From positions 1-64,000 of the forward strand of contig JAURZM010000079.1 in the NCBI GenBank assembly GCA_030653385.1: DNA of 64,000 nucleotides, written 5' to 3'. The notes under the pieces were generated by a model. It saw only the letters and a list, made by a program, of their open reading frames with translations. It ran no database searches and was not told the origin of the DNA. A program made the position numbers and the translations under genes. This stretch comes from Rubrivivax sp. GTDB lineage: Bacteria; Pseudomonadota; Gammaproteobacteria; Burkholderiales; Burkholderiaceae_C. Shown piece by piece: positions 52,583-60,040 of the stretch (positions are counted from its first letter, which is position 1; the number at the start of each line of letters is the position of its first letter).

Positions 52583-53496
52583 GGCGCGAGCCAATCCCGG
52601 GGCGGCAGGAAGTCGGTGTACAGCTTCGCTTCGGGCGAGCCCGCTTCGGGCTGCCAGTCGTAGCGCCACTTCACGATGGGCGGCATGCTCATCAGGATGC
52701 TCTCGGTGCGGCCGCCACCGTGCAGGCCGAAATGCGTGCCGCGGTCCCAGACGAGGTTGAACTCGACATAACGACCCCGCCGGTAAGCCTGGAAGTCACG
52801 CTCGCGTTCGCCGTAGGGTGTGTCGCGGCGGCGTTGCACGATGGTGCGGTAGGCCGGCACGAAGGCGTCGCCCACCGCTTGCATCAGCGCAAAGCCGCTG
52901 TCGAAGCTGCCTTCGTTGAAGTCGTCGAAAAAGATGCCGCCGACACCACGCGCTTCATTGCGGTGTTTCAGGAAGAAGTACTCGTCGCACCAGGGCTTGA
53001 AGCGGGCATAGAGCTCAGCGCCATGCGGCGCCAATGCGTCGGCGCAGGTGCGGTGGAAGTGCACCGCGTCTTCTTCGAAGCCGTAGTAAGGAGTCAGGTC
53101 CATGCCGCCGCCGAACCAGACCACGGCTGCCTTGTCCTTCGGAACCGCCGCCAGCAGGCGCACGTTCATGTGCACCGTGGGCACGTAGGGGTTGCGCGGG
53201 TGCATGACCAGCGACACACCCAGCGCCTCGAATGGCGCACCAGCCAGTTCGCCGCGGTGCTGCGTGGCCGACGGAGGCAACGAAGCGCCCTTCACATGGC
53301 TGAAATTGCAGCCGCCGCGTTCGAGCACGTTCCCTTCTTCGATCAGCTGCGACAGACCGTCACCTTCCAGCTTGCCACCGGCCGGGCGTGTCCAGCCGTC
53401 GCTGCGAAAGGGCAGGCCGTCCTCGGCCTCGAAGGCCGACACGATGCGGCTTTGCAGGCCCAGCAGGTAGCCGCGAACGGCAGCGGTGTCGACCAC
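52579..53496 (-). CDS. hemF: oxygen-dependent coproporphyrinogen III oxidase
   Basis: Converts coproporphyrinogen III to protoporphyrinogen IX with O2 in heme synthesis. 305 residues. The conserved blocks HPRNPYVPTVHMNVR, WFGGGMDLTPYYGFEEDAVHFH and GRYVEFNLVWDRGTHFGLHGGGRTE-type sequence are all present. It starts at GTG 53496 and overlaps nadD. The purD stop lies 9 bases upstream of the start. Confidence 0.95.
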   Translation of the reverse strand: MVDTAAVRGYLLGLQSRIVSAFEAEDGLPFRSDGWTRPAGGKLEGDGLSQLIEEGNVLERGGCNFSHVKGASLPPSATQHRGELAGAPFEALGVSLVMHPRNPYVPTVHMNVRLLAAVPKDKAAVVWFGGGMDLTPYYGFEEDAVHFHRTCADALAPHGAELYARFKPWCDEYFFLKHRNEARGVGGIFFDDFNEGSFDSGFALMQAVGDAFVPAYRTIVQRRRDTPYGERERDFQAYRRGRYVEFNLVWDRGTHFGLHGGGRTESILMSMPPIVKWRYDWQPEAGSPEAKLYTDFLPPRDWLAP

Positions 53497-53505
53497 GTCA
53501 GTGCC

Positions 53506-54768
53506 TCAATGTTTTATCGCGCGGTGGCCGATGTCAGTGCGCCAGTGCGCGCCGTCCATCTGCACCTGGCGCACGGCGTCCAGCGCACGCTGTTGCGCCA
53601 GGCGGGCCGAGTCACCCAGCGCGGTGACACACAGCACCCGGCCGCCATTGCTCTTCAGCACGCCGTCGACCAGTTCGGTGCCGGCGTGAAACACCTGCAG
53701 GTCGGCGGTGCCGGCCGGCACGCCGGTGATGACATCGCCCTTGCGCGGCGCGGCCGGGTAGCCGTGCGCGGCCACCACCACGCCCAGCGCGGTGCGGCGG
53801 TCCCACTGCAGTTCCAGGCCGTCCAGGCCCGGGCCCGCCGGGTCGGTGGCGCGCATCAGCACCTCGAAGAGGTCGCTCTTCAGGCGCATCAGGATGACCT
53901 GGGCTTCGGGGTCACCCAGGCGGCAGTTGAATTCCACCGTGCGCGGCTGGCCCTGCGCGTCGATCATCAGCCCGGCGTACAAAAAGCCGGTGAAAGGCAC
54001 ACCGTCCTTGGCCATGCCGGCGATGGTGGGCTGGATGATCTCGTGCATGACCTTGGCATGCACATTGGGCGTGACCACCGGCGCGGGTGAGTAGGCGCCC
54101 ATGCCGCCAGTGTTGGGGCCGGTGTCGCCTTCGCCCACACGTTTGTGGTCCTGGCTGGTGGCCAGCGTGAGCACGCTGCGGCCGTCGCACAGCACGATGA
54201 AGCTGGCTTCTTCGCCGGCCATGAATTCTTCGATCACCACACGCTCGCCCACGGCGGTCAGCATGTGGTCGATGGCGCTGTGCGCTTCTTCGGCCGTCAT
54301 CGCCACCACCACGCCCTTGCCAGCGGCCAGGCCGTCGGCCTTGATGACGATGGGCACACCGTGTTTGTCGACGTGGGCGTGTGCGGCGGCGGCTTCGGTG
54401 AAGGTGGCGTACAGCGCGGTCGGGATGCCGTGGCGCTGCATGAATTCCTTGGCGTAGGCCTTGCTGCTTTCCAGCTGCGCGGCGGCCTGCGTAGGGCCAA
54501 AAACCCGCAGACCACGGGCGCGGAACACGTCCACCACCCCGGCGGCCAGCGGCACTTCGGGGCCCACGACCGTGAGCGCCACCTTTTCGGCCTGGCAGAA
54601 GTCAGCCAGCTGAACGGGATCGGTGAGCGGCACGTTTTTCAGGCGCGGGTCGACGGCGGTGCCGCCGTTGCCGGGTGCCACGTACACGGTCTGCACACGT
54701 TCGCCCTGCGCCAGCTTCCAGGCCAGCGCGTGTTCGCGGCCGCCGCCACCGATGACCAGGACCTTCAT
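53506..54768 (-). CDS. purD: phosphoribosylamine-glycine ligase
   Basis: ATP-grasp enzyme joining glycine to phosphoribosylamine in purine synthesis. 420 residues. The N-terminal GGGGREHALAWKLAQ, GPEVPLAAGVVD and the ATP-grasp core IKADGLAAGKGVVVAM are clear, as is FNCRLGDPEAQ of the metal site. The ATG at 54768 follows the yebC stop by 7 bases, supporting one transcript. Confidence 0.96.
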   Translation of the reverse strand: MKVLVIGGGGREHALAWKLAQGERVQTVYVAPGNGGTAVDPRLKNVPLTDPVQLADFCQAEKVALTVVGPEVPLAAGVVDVFRARGLRVFGPTQAAAQLESSKAYAKEFMQRHGIPTALYATFTEAAAAHAHVDKHGVPIVIKADGLAAGKGVVVAMTAEEAHSAIDHMLTAVGERVVIEEFMAGEEASFIVLCDGRSVLTLATSQDHKRVGEGDTGPNTGGMGAYSPAPVVTPNVHAKVMHEIIQPTIAGMAKDGVPFTGFLYAGLMIDAQGQPRTVEFNCRLGDPEAQVILMRLKSDLFEVLMRATDPAGPGLDGLELQWDRRTALGVVVAAHGYPAAPRKGDVITGVPAGTADLQVFHAGTELVDGVLKSNGGRVLCVTALGDSARLAQQRALDAVRQVQMDGAHWRTDIGHRAIKH

Positions 54769-54775
54769 TCGGTGC

Positions 54776-55501
54776 TCACTGCTCGATCAGTGCGTTGTGG
54801 TACAGATCTTGGACATCGTCCAGATCTTCGATGATGTCCAGCAGCTTCTGCATGCGCGCACCGTCTTCACCGGCCAGTTCGATGCTGTTTTCGGCCCGCC
54901 AGGTGACCTCGGCCACCTCGGGCTTCAGGCCGGCGGCTTCCAGCGCGGCCTTGATGGCTTCAAAGGCGGCCGGTGGGGTCAGCACCTCGATGGCGCCGTC
55001 GTCGTCGGTCACCACGTCGTCGGCGCCGGCTTCCAGCGCCACTTCCATGACCTTGTCTTCGTTCGTGCCGGGTGCAAACACCAGCTGCCCGCAGTGTTTG
55101 AACTGGAAGGCCACCGAACCTTCGGTGCCCATGTTGCCGCCGTACTTGCTGAAGGCGTGGCGCACCTCGGCCACGGTGCGCACCTTGTTGTCGGTCATGC
55201 AGTCCACGATGATGGCCGCGCCACCGATGCCGTAGCCCTCGTAGCGGATCTCTTCGTAGTTGACACCTTCAAGAGCACCAGTGGCCTTGTCGATGTTGCG
55301 CTTGACGGTTTCCACCGGCAGGTTGACAGCCTTGGCCTTTTCGATGGCCAGTCGCAGGCGCGGGTTGGCGCTGGGGTCGCCGCCACCCAGGCGGGCCGCG
55401 ACCATGATCTCGCGGATGACCCGGGTCCAGGCCTTGCCCCGTTTTTCATCCTGCCGGCCCTTGCGGTGCTGGATGTTGGCCCATTTGGAGTGACCCGCCA
55501 T
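54776..55501 (-). CDS. yebC: YebC/PmpR-family DNA-binding regulator
   Basis: 241-residue member of the YebC/TACO1 family, which acts as transcriptional regulator or translation-elongation helper. It begins MAGHSKWANIQHRKGRQD, the family hallmark, and contains EIRYEGYGIGGAAIIVDCMTDN. It is the first gene of the yebC-purD-hemF-nadD-rsfS-rlmH-maf-rng run. A -10-like TAAAAT on the minus strand (55551-55546) lies 45 bases upstream, inside a small inverted repeat. Confidence 0.95.
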   Translation of the reverse strand: MAGHSKWANIQHRKGRQDEKRGKAWTRVIREIMVAARLGGGDPSANPRLRLAIEKAKAVNLPVETVKRNIDKATGALEGVNYEEIRYEGYGIGGAAIIVDCMTDNKVRTVAEVRHAFSKYGGNMGTEGSVAFQFKHCGQLVFAPGTNEDKVMEVALEAGADDVVTDDDGAIEVLTPPAAFEAIKAALEAAGLKPEVAEVTWRAENSIELAGEDGARMQKLLDIIEDLDDVQDLYHNALIEQ

Positions 55502-55538
55502 GAAGTGCTCGATTCCCGTGCTGAACGGCTGAAAGACA

Positions 55539-55557
55539 GCCGGGCATTTTACCCGGC
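55539..55557. promoter_or_regulatory. inverted repeat around a possible yebC -10 box
   Basis: GCCGGG (55539-55544) and CCCGGC (55552-55557) flank CATTTTA, which reads TAAAAT on the minus strand. It could be an operator over the yebC promoter or only a hairpin in its leader. Confidence 0.25.
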
Positions 55558-55667
55558 GGGGGCCTCGGCACCGGCCTTGGCGCACAAGCAACACCCCGGG
55601 CGGTGCCACCCTGGGCGCCGGGCCTGTGTGCTACCGGGTCAGCCGGGGCTGCGCTAGGCTGCCGGCC

Positions 55668-56912
55668 ATGACATCTGCGCCCAGACTCAACGCCACCGCG
55701 CTGCGCCAGCGCCTGGCCCAGCTGGGATTGCGGCAATGGTGGCTGGCCGAACAGCTGGGTGTGGACCGTCGCACGGTGCTGCGCTGGGTCAACGGCCAGG
55801 TGCGGCAGGTGCAGCCGGCGCAGCTTCAGGCCCTGGCTCGCGTGTTGAATTGCACCGCCGACGACCTGTTGCTGCACGACAGCCCCGCCCCGCTGGCCAC
55901 CGCAGATGACCAACGCGCCGCCGGCACCGCCCTGGCCGCCAGCACCGTGCTCGACCGCCTGGGGCCGGTGGGTGAATGGGACGTGCTCGAGCACCTGCTC
56001 AGGGCCGCCGCGGTGCCCGACCTGCCGCCCCAGGTGTTGGGCCGCCTGCAACACCAGCTGTGTGTGGCCTGCTGGCGGCAGGACAAGCTGAACCAGGCGC
56101 AAGGCCACAACAACAGCGCGTTGGCCATCGCCCGCCGCATTAGCGACAACAGCCTGCTGGCCGACGCGCTGGGCAGTCGCGCCAACCTGCAGTTCTGGCG
56201 CGGCGACTGGCCGGCCGCCCGCAGCAGCTGGCTCGAGGCGCTGGCCTTGGCGCACTGGCTTTCACCACGCCAGCGGGGCGCGCTGCACAGCAACCTGGGA
56301 GCGTCGTTGGCCGAAACGGGTTCGCTGCAAGCAGGCCGCGCACAGCTGCAGCTGGCGCTGGCCTGCTTCGACGCCGAAGGCACGCCGATGAACCGCAGCA
56401 TCGTGCAGGCCCATCTGGCGCTGTTGGCTCTGCTGGCCGGTCACACCCACGAAGGCGAGGCCCATGCCCGGCTGGCGCACGACGCCGCACAGCGTGGTGA
56501 CTACCGCCGCGGACTGGCACTGTCGCACCTGCTGGACGCCCAGGTGGCGGCGCAGCGCGGTCAGGCACTTCAGACACACCATGCCCTGGCACAGGCAAAC
56601 CAGGCCTTTGCCGACCTGCACATCGACGAAGCCGACCAGCAGCTGCAGCAGGCGCGTGCCTGGCGCTGGCTGGGTGACGGCCAGGCCGCGCTGGCCGCTG
56701 CGCAGGCGGCCTTGCAGCGCAGCGCGAGTCTCCCGCTGGAACACGCCGCTGCGCTGCATGAACAGGCATTGGCGATGCAGATGCTGGGGCAGGCACGCGA
56801 CGCCGCCAAGTCCTTGCAGGCGGCAGCCGAGGCCTACCGCCGCTGCGGCGCCACGCCGCCGGCCATGTCACCGGCTGTCACTCGCCAGCCCGCAGCGGCG
56901 GCGCTAAGGTAG
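55668..56912 (+). CDS. XRE-family regulator with C-terminal TPR domain
   Basis: 414 residues. Residues ~8-65 form a helix-turn-helix of the Cro/XRE type (QWWLAEQLGVDRRTVLRWVNG, then LQALARVLNCTADDLLL). From ~85 to the end the protein is a series of tetratricopeptide-like helical hairpins rich in Ala and Leu, resembling ligand- or peptide-sensing regulators. ATG 55668 was preferred to upstream non-homologous codons from 55626. The unknown helical-repeat gene begins 50 bases later and may be its partner. It is divergent from yebC, next to a degraded transposase and the nos island. Confidence 0.82.
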   Translation: MTSAPRLNATALRQRLAQLGLRQWWLAEQLGVDRRTVLRWVNGQVRQVQPAQLQALARVLNCTADDLLLHDSPAPLATADDQRAAGTALAASTVLDRLGPVGEWDVLEHLLRAAAVPDLPPQVLGRLQHQLCVACWRQDKLNQAQGHNNSALAIARRISDNSLLADALGSRANLQFWRGDWPAARSSWLEALALAHWLSPRQRGALHSNLGASLAETGSLQAGRAQLQLALACFDAEGTPMNRSIVQAHLALLALLAGHTHEGEAHARLAHDAAQRGDYRRGLALSHLLDAQVAAQRGQALQTHHALAQANQAFADLHIDEADQQLQQARAWRWLGDGQAALAAAQAALQRSASLPLEHAAALHEQALAMQMLGQARDAAKSLQAAAEAYRRCGATPPAMSPAVTRQPAAAALR

Positions 56913-56923
56913 CGGCACATAGG

Positions 56924-56944
56924 CCTCAGCCCTCAGCCCTCAGC
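56924..56944. repeat. three tandem 7-bp repeats
   Basis: CCTCAGC occurs three times in succession in the 50-base gap between the XRE regulator and the next gene, just upstream of its ribosome binding region. Confidence 0.7.
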
Positions 56945-56962
56945 CACCACCCAGAGCAAAAC

Positions 56963-57838
56963 ATGGACTTCGACACCTTCCTGGACCAGGCCTGGACCGA
57001 CCATGCCACCCAGCCCGCGGCCGTGGCCCGGACGCTGCAGGACGAAGGCCTGCAGCGTGTCACCGACAGCGGCCAGCTGGCCAGCGTGGCGCACCTGGCG
57101 CACCATGTCTTTGGTGCCCACCTGTCGCGCTGGCAGGAAGGCGTGGAATTCCAGCGGCAGTTGGCCGCCCTGCCCTGCTGCACGGCTGGCAGCAACGAAG
57201 CGCTGACCATCGGCCGCCACATCAGCGCGCTTCGCCTGGCCGGTGACCTGGGGGACGACCGTGTCGGCGCCGGCATGTCAGACCGCATTCGCCTGAGTGC
57301 GCTGGCCGCCATCAACCTGGCAGAACACGACGCCAACCGTGCGGCCAGCTTGCTGCAAGAAGCGCTGGACCTGGCCGCTGGCGCCGAACTGCCCGACACC
57401 GACCCGGTGCACCGTGCGCTGGCCGTGGCCGGCAACAACATCGCCGGCACCCTGGAAGAAGTGCCCGAGCTGACAGCCGAAGCCGGCCGCCTGATGATCC
57501 TGGCTGCGCAGACCGGCCGCCGCCACTGGGCGATTGCCGGCACGTGGCTCGAAACCGAACGGGCCGAGTACCGCCTGGCGATGAGCTGGCTGAAAGCCGG
57601 TGACGTGGTGCAGGCGCGCCAGCACGCGCAGAACTGCCTGGAAATCTTGGCCGCCAATCAAGGGCCTGCGCTGGAGCAGTTTTTTGGCTGGGAAGCGCTG
57701 GGCCTGGTCGAAAGGCGGGCCTGCAATGACACCGGCCATGCCCATGCCCTGGCACAGGCTGAACTGGCCTTCCAGGACCTGGCCGACAGTGACCGTGGCT
57801 GGTGCCAGGCCAGCCTGGACAAGCTCAAGACCGTTTGA
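56963..57838 (+). CDS. uncharacterised helical-repeat protein next to the XRE/TPR regulator
   Basis: 291 residues, all-helical by inspection (Ala/Leu/Glu-rich helices with AGDVVQARQHAQNCLEIL and ALDLAAGAELPDTD turns). It looks like tetratricopeptide-type repeats but has no catalytic motif that I recognise and no signal peptide or membrane segment. It starts 50 bases after the regulator gene on the same strand. A joint function with that regulator is plausible. Two Cys (LPCCTAG) near residue 70 are the only unusual residues. Confidence 0.7.
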   Translation: MDFDTFLDQAWTDHATQPAAVARTLQDEGLQRVTDSGQLASVAHLAHHVFGAHLSRWQEGVEFQRQLAALPCCTAGSNEALTIGRHISALRLAGDLGDDRVGAGMSDRIRLSALAAINLAEHDANRAASLLQEALDLAAGAELPDTDPVHRALAVAGNNIAGTLEEVPELTAEAGRLMILAAQTGRRHWAIAGTWLETERAEYRLAMSWLKAGDVVQARQHAQNCLEILAANQGPALEQFFGWEALGLVERRACNDTGHAHALAQAELAFQDLADSDRGWCQASLDKLKTV

Positions 57839-57986
57839 GGCAGCTCAAGAGCGAACGATTTGTCACCGGCCGAGCCAGAGCGTTGGATCAGCGTGACCGC
57901 GCCGCTGTCGGCTTCGTCAGGCTTGCGCCCGGCCTGGCCAGGCTGGTGGCGCGTGTCGCGGCGTGCTCGAGCCGCAGCGGCCGACT

Positions 57987-58319
57987 TGTCTGCACTGCTG
58001 TTCGTGGCTGGGCTGTTGCCCGGGCACCGGGATCAGCGGCCGCGAGGTGCTGACTTCAGGCACGAAGCGTTCGGCCAACAGGGCTCGCCAGGCGCTGAAG
58101 ATGGCAGCACAGAGCCTGTGGCGCAGCGAGTCGGCGCCGGGGGCGTTCTACCGGCGGCTGTCATCCCGCATGGACAAGCCCAGGGCCAACACCGCTGCCG
58201 CGCAAACGCTGGCCCGAACGGTCTGCTCCTCATGCTCGCCCGAGGTGAGGCCTTTGTTGACCAGCGCCCGCGCCACTGCGGTGGGCTTCCAAGTCAACTC
58301 CGTGGGGACGGCCGCATGA
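57987..58319 (+). pseudogene. frameshifted 3' remnant of an IS110-family transposase
   Basis: One frame reads SWLGCCPGTGISGREVL, then GTKRSANRARQALKMAAQS and GAFYRRLSSRMDKP, the C-terminal region of IS110-type transposases. After LARTV the match moves to another frame (LMLARGEAFVDQRP). It returns to the first frame for RATAVGFQVN before a stop at 58319, so at least two frameshifts have occurred. No N-terminal DEDD domain or intact ends are present. The whole gap 57839-58443 holds nothing else that I can support; 58320-58443 shows no gene. It marks the boundary between the core genes and the nos island. Confidence 0.75.
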
Positions 58320-58443
58320 AATCAGCCGGCTGCAGTTCTGTTGCTAGAGAACGACCGTCGACGATGCCGGGGGCTGCCGGCAGCGGGTCGAAGGCATGCA
58401 CAAGCTGCCGGGTCCACCCGTCAGACGCCCCATACGGAAGAGA

Positions 58444-59493
58444 CTACTTTCCACCCATCCGACGCTGCAGGCCCTGCGTCAGCCAAAGGCTGCTGTCACG
58501 CCCGCCCACCAACGCGTCAACGCCACTGCGGCGCAGCAGTGCGCGGCCATCATCCGGGTCCATCACCATCACCGCTGTACCCAGGCCATTGACGGCGTCG
58601 ACCGAGTCGGCCAGCAGCGTCGTGCCGTGCGGTCCTTGCGCCGGATAGCCGGTTCGTGGGTCCAGCACGTGGTGGTAGCGGCGGCCGTCGCGGACGAAGC
58701 AGCGTTCATAGTCGCCCGACGAGGCGACGATGCCGTTGGTCAAGTCCACGGCACCGAGCAGGCGCTGCGGTGCGCGCGGGTCGCGGATGCCCACCCGCCA
58801 CGGCCTGACCTGTGGCGCGGCCATCGCCAGAATGTCTCCTCCGCCGTCAACGAGCGCGGTCTGGATGCCATACCCTTGCAGCGTCAGCAAGCCGGCCTGC
58901 AGGATCGGCAGCTTGGCGATGCCACCGGTGTCCAGGCGCATGCCGCGCCGCCCGAGCAGCGCCGTGCCGGCGCGCTCGTCGAGCGTCAGCAGGCGCCAGT
59001 CGACACCGCGCAGGCCTGCGGCGATGCGCTCGGGCGTCGGCATGGCGGGCGCCGCGGGGTCGAAGTGCCAGCGGCCGACCGATCCCACGGTGACGTCGAA
59101 GGCGCCATCGCTGCGCCGTGCCACCGCCTGAGCCGCGAGCAGCACTTTCATCAGCTCCGGCGCCACCGACACGGGCTGCAACCCGGCGCTGAGGTTGACG
59201 GCGGCCACGGCGTTGGTGGCGCTGTAGTGGCTCAGCAGCGCGACCTGGCGCTGCATCTCGGAGAAGGCCGCCTCGATCGCGGGTGCCAGCAGTGGATCTT
59301 CGCCGACCGCGGCGATGGCCACACGCGTGCCCATGAGCACCCGTTCCACACGGTGCCGCTGTGGAGCGCGCGCCGCCACCGGCCCCGCACGCAGCGGTTG
59401 CGCCCAGCCCAGCAGCGCCGCGCCGGCCCACAGTGCCGTGGCGCCGCACAACAGCCGGCGTCGTGTCTGCGGCAGCGTCGTCGTGCGATTCAT
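58444..59493 (-). CDS. apbE: FAD:protein FMN transferase (ApbE/NosX type)
   Basis: Periplasmic flavin transferase that attaches FMN to a Thr in S/T-G-A-T sites. 349 residues with a Tat-like leader (TRRRLLCGATALWAG). The family features MGTRVAIA near residue 54, the SGGDYE-type ASSGDYERCF and HHVLDPRTGYPA near 270 and the C-terminal DSVDAVNGLGTAVMVM are present. In nos clusters the homologue NosX flavinylates NosR, and NosR in this window has ISGAT at residues 166-169. It lies on the minus strand, after the cytochrome c gene. Confidence 0.92.
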   Translation of the reverse strand: MNRTTTLPQTRRRLLCGATALWAGAALLGWAQPLRAGPVAARAPQRHRVERVLMGTRVAIAAVGEDPLLAPAIEAAFSEMQRQVALLSHYSATNAVAAVNLSAGLQPVSVAPELMKVLLAAQAVARRSDGAFDVTVGSVGRWHFDPAAPAMPTPERIAAGLRGVDWRLLTLDERAGTALLGRRGMRLDTGGIAKLPILQAGLLTLQGYGIQTALVDGGGDILAMAAPQVRPWRVGIRDPRAPQRLLGAVDLTNGIVASSGDYERCFVRDGRRYHHVLDPRTGYPAQGPHGTTLLADSVDAVNGLGTAVMVMDPDDGRALLRRSGVDALVGGRDSSLWLTQGLQRRMGGK

Positions 59494-59506
59494 GCTGAGC
59501 CGGCGT

Positions 59507-59893
59507 CTACTTCGACTGCGCCACCATGAAGTCGACGGCGGCCTTGATGTCGGCGTCGGGCAGCGTCGAGCCGCCCTTGGGCGGCATCACACCCTTGGCG
59601 CCGGTGTAGCCCTCGATGGCGTGTTTGTAGAGCACGTCGTTGCCCTGCGCGATGCGCGCCGCCCAGTCGGCCTTGTCGCCGGGCTTGGGCGCGCCGGCGA
59701 CACCGGCGCCATGGCACAGCGCACAAGCCTTGCCGTAGGCCGACTTGCCGGCGGCGTCGACCGAGACCGAGACCGCTGGCGCGGCGGCCGGCGCCGGGGC
59801 GGGAGGGGGCGCCGGGGCAGGCGTCTCCTGCTTGCCGCAGGCGGCGATGAACAAGGTGCACAGCGTGATGGCCAGGCTGGTTCGCAGGGTCAT
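59507..59893 (-). CDS. c-type cytochrome (c5-like), probable lipoprotein
   Basis: 128 residues. The signal ends in a lipobox (FIAACGK), and a flexible Pro/Ala linker precedes one cytochrome domain. The heme site is CALCH and the axial Met is in GVMPPKGG. The arrangement matches membrane-tethered small cytochromes that feed periplasmic reductases. A role as electron donor in N2O reduction is inferred from position. GAGGAAA lies 4-5 bases before ATG 59893, so the upstream in-frame ATG at 59920 is not needed. It is divergent from nosZ across an FNR-type box. Confidence 0.9.
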   Translation of the reverse strand: MTLRTSLAITLCTLFIAACGKQETPAPAPPPAPAPAAAPAVSVSVDAAGKSAYGKACALCHGAGVAGAPKPGDKADWAARIAQGNDVLYKHAIEGYTGAKGVMPPKGGSTLPDADIKAAVDFMVAQSK

Positions 59894-59945
59894 GATTTCC
59901 TCACTTCGTTGATGACGCATTGTCCGGACGGGTGAGGCAATTCAT

Positions 59946-59959
59946 TTGATGTATCTCAA
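59946..59959. promoter_or_regulatory. FNR/DNR-type box between cytochrome c and nosZ
   Basis: TTGATGTATCTCAA matches the TTGAT-N4-ATCAA consensus of CRP/FNR regulators with one mismatch. Its centre lies 60 bases from the cytochrome start and 88 bases from the nosZ start. Weak -10-like sequences (GATGAT at 59982-59987, and GACAAT at 59924-59919 on the minus strand) sit at roughly the spacing expected for activation from -41.5 in both directions. Low-oxygen or nitric-oxide control is the likely role. Confidence 0.6.
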
Positions 59960-60040
59960 ATGCCGCTTTATCAGTGGCACCGATGATTCACGCCATCGGC
60001 AGCACCCGTGCCGCCGTTTCAACCGACCGAAGGACACATC

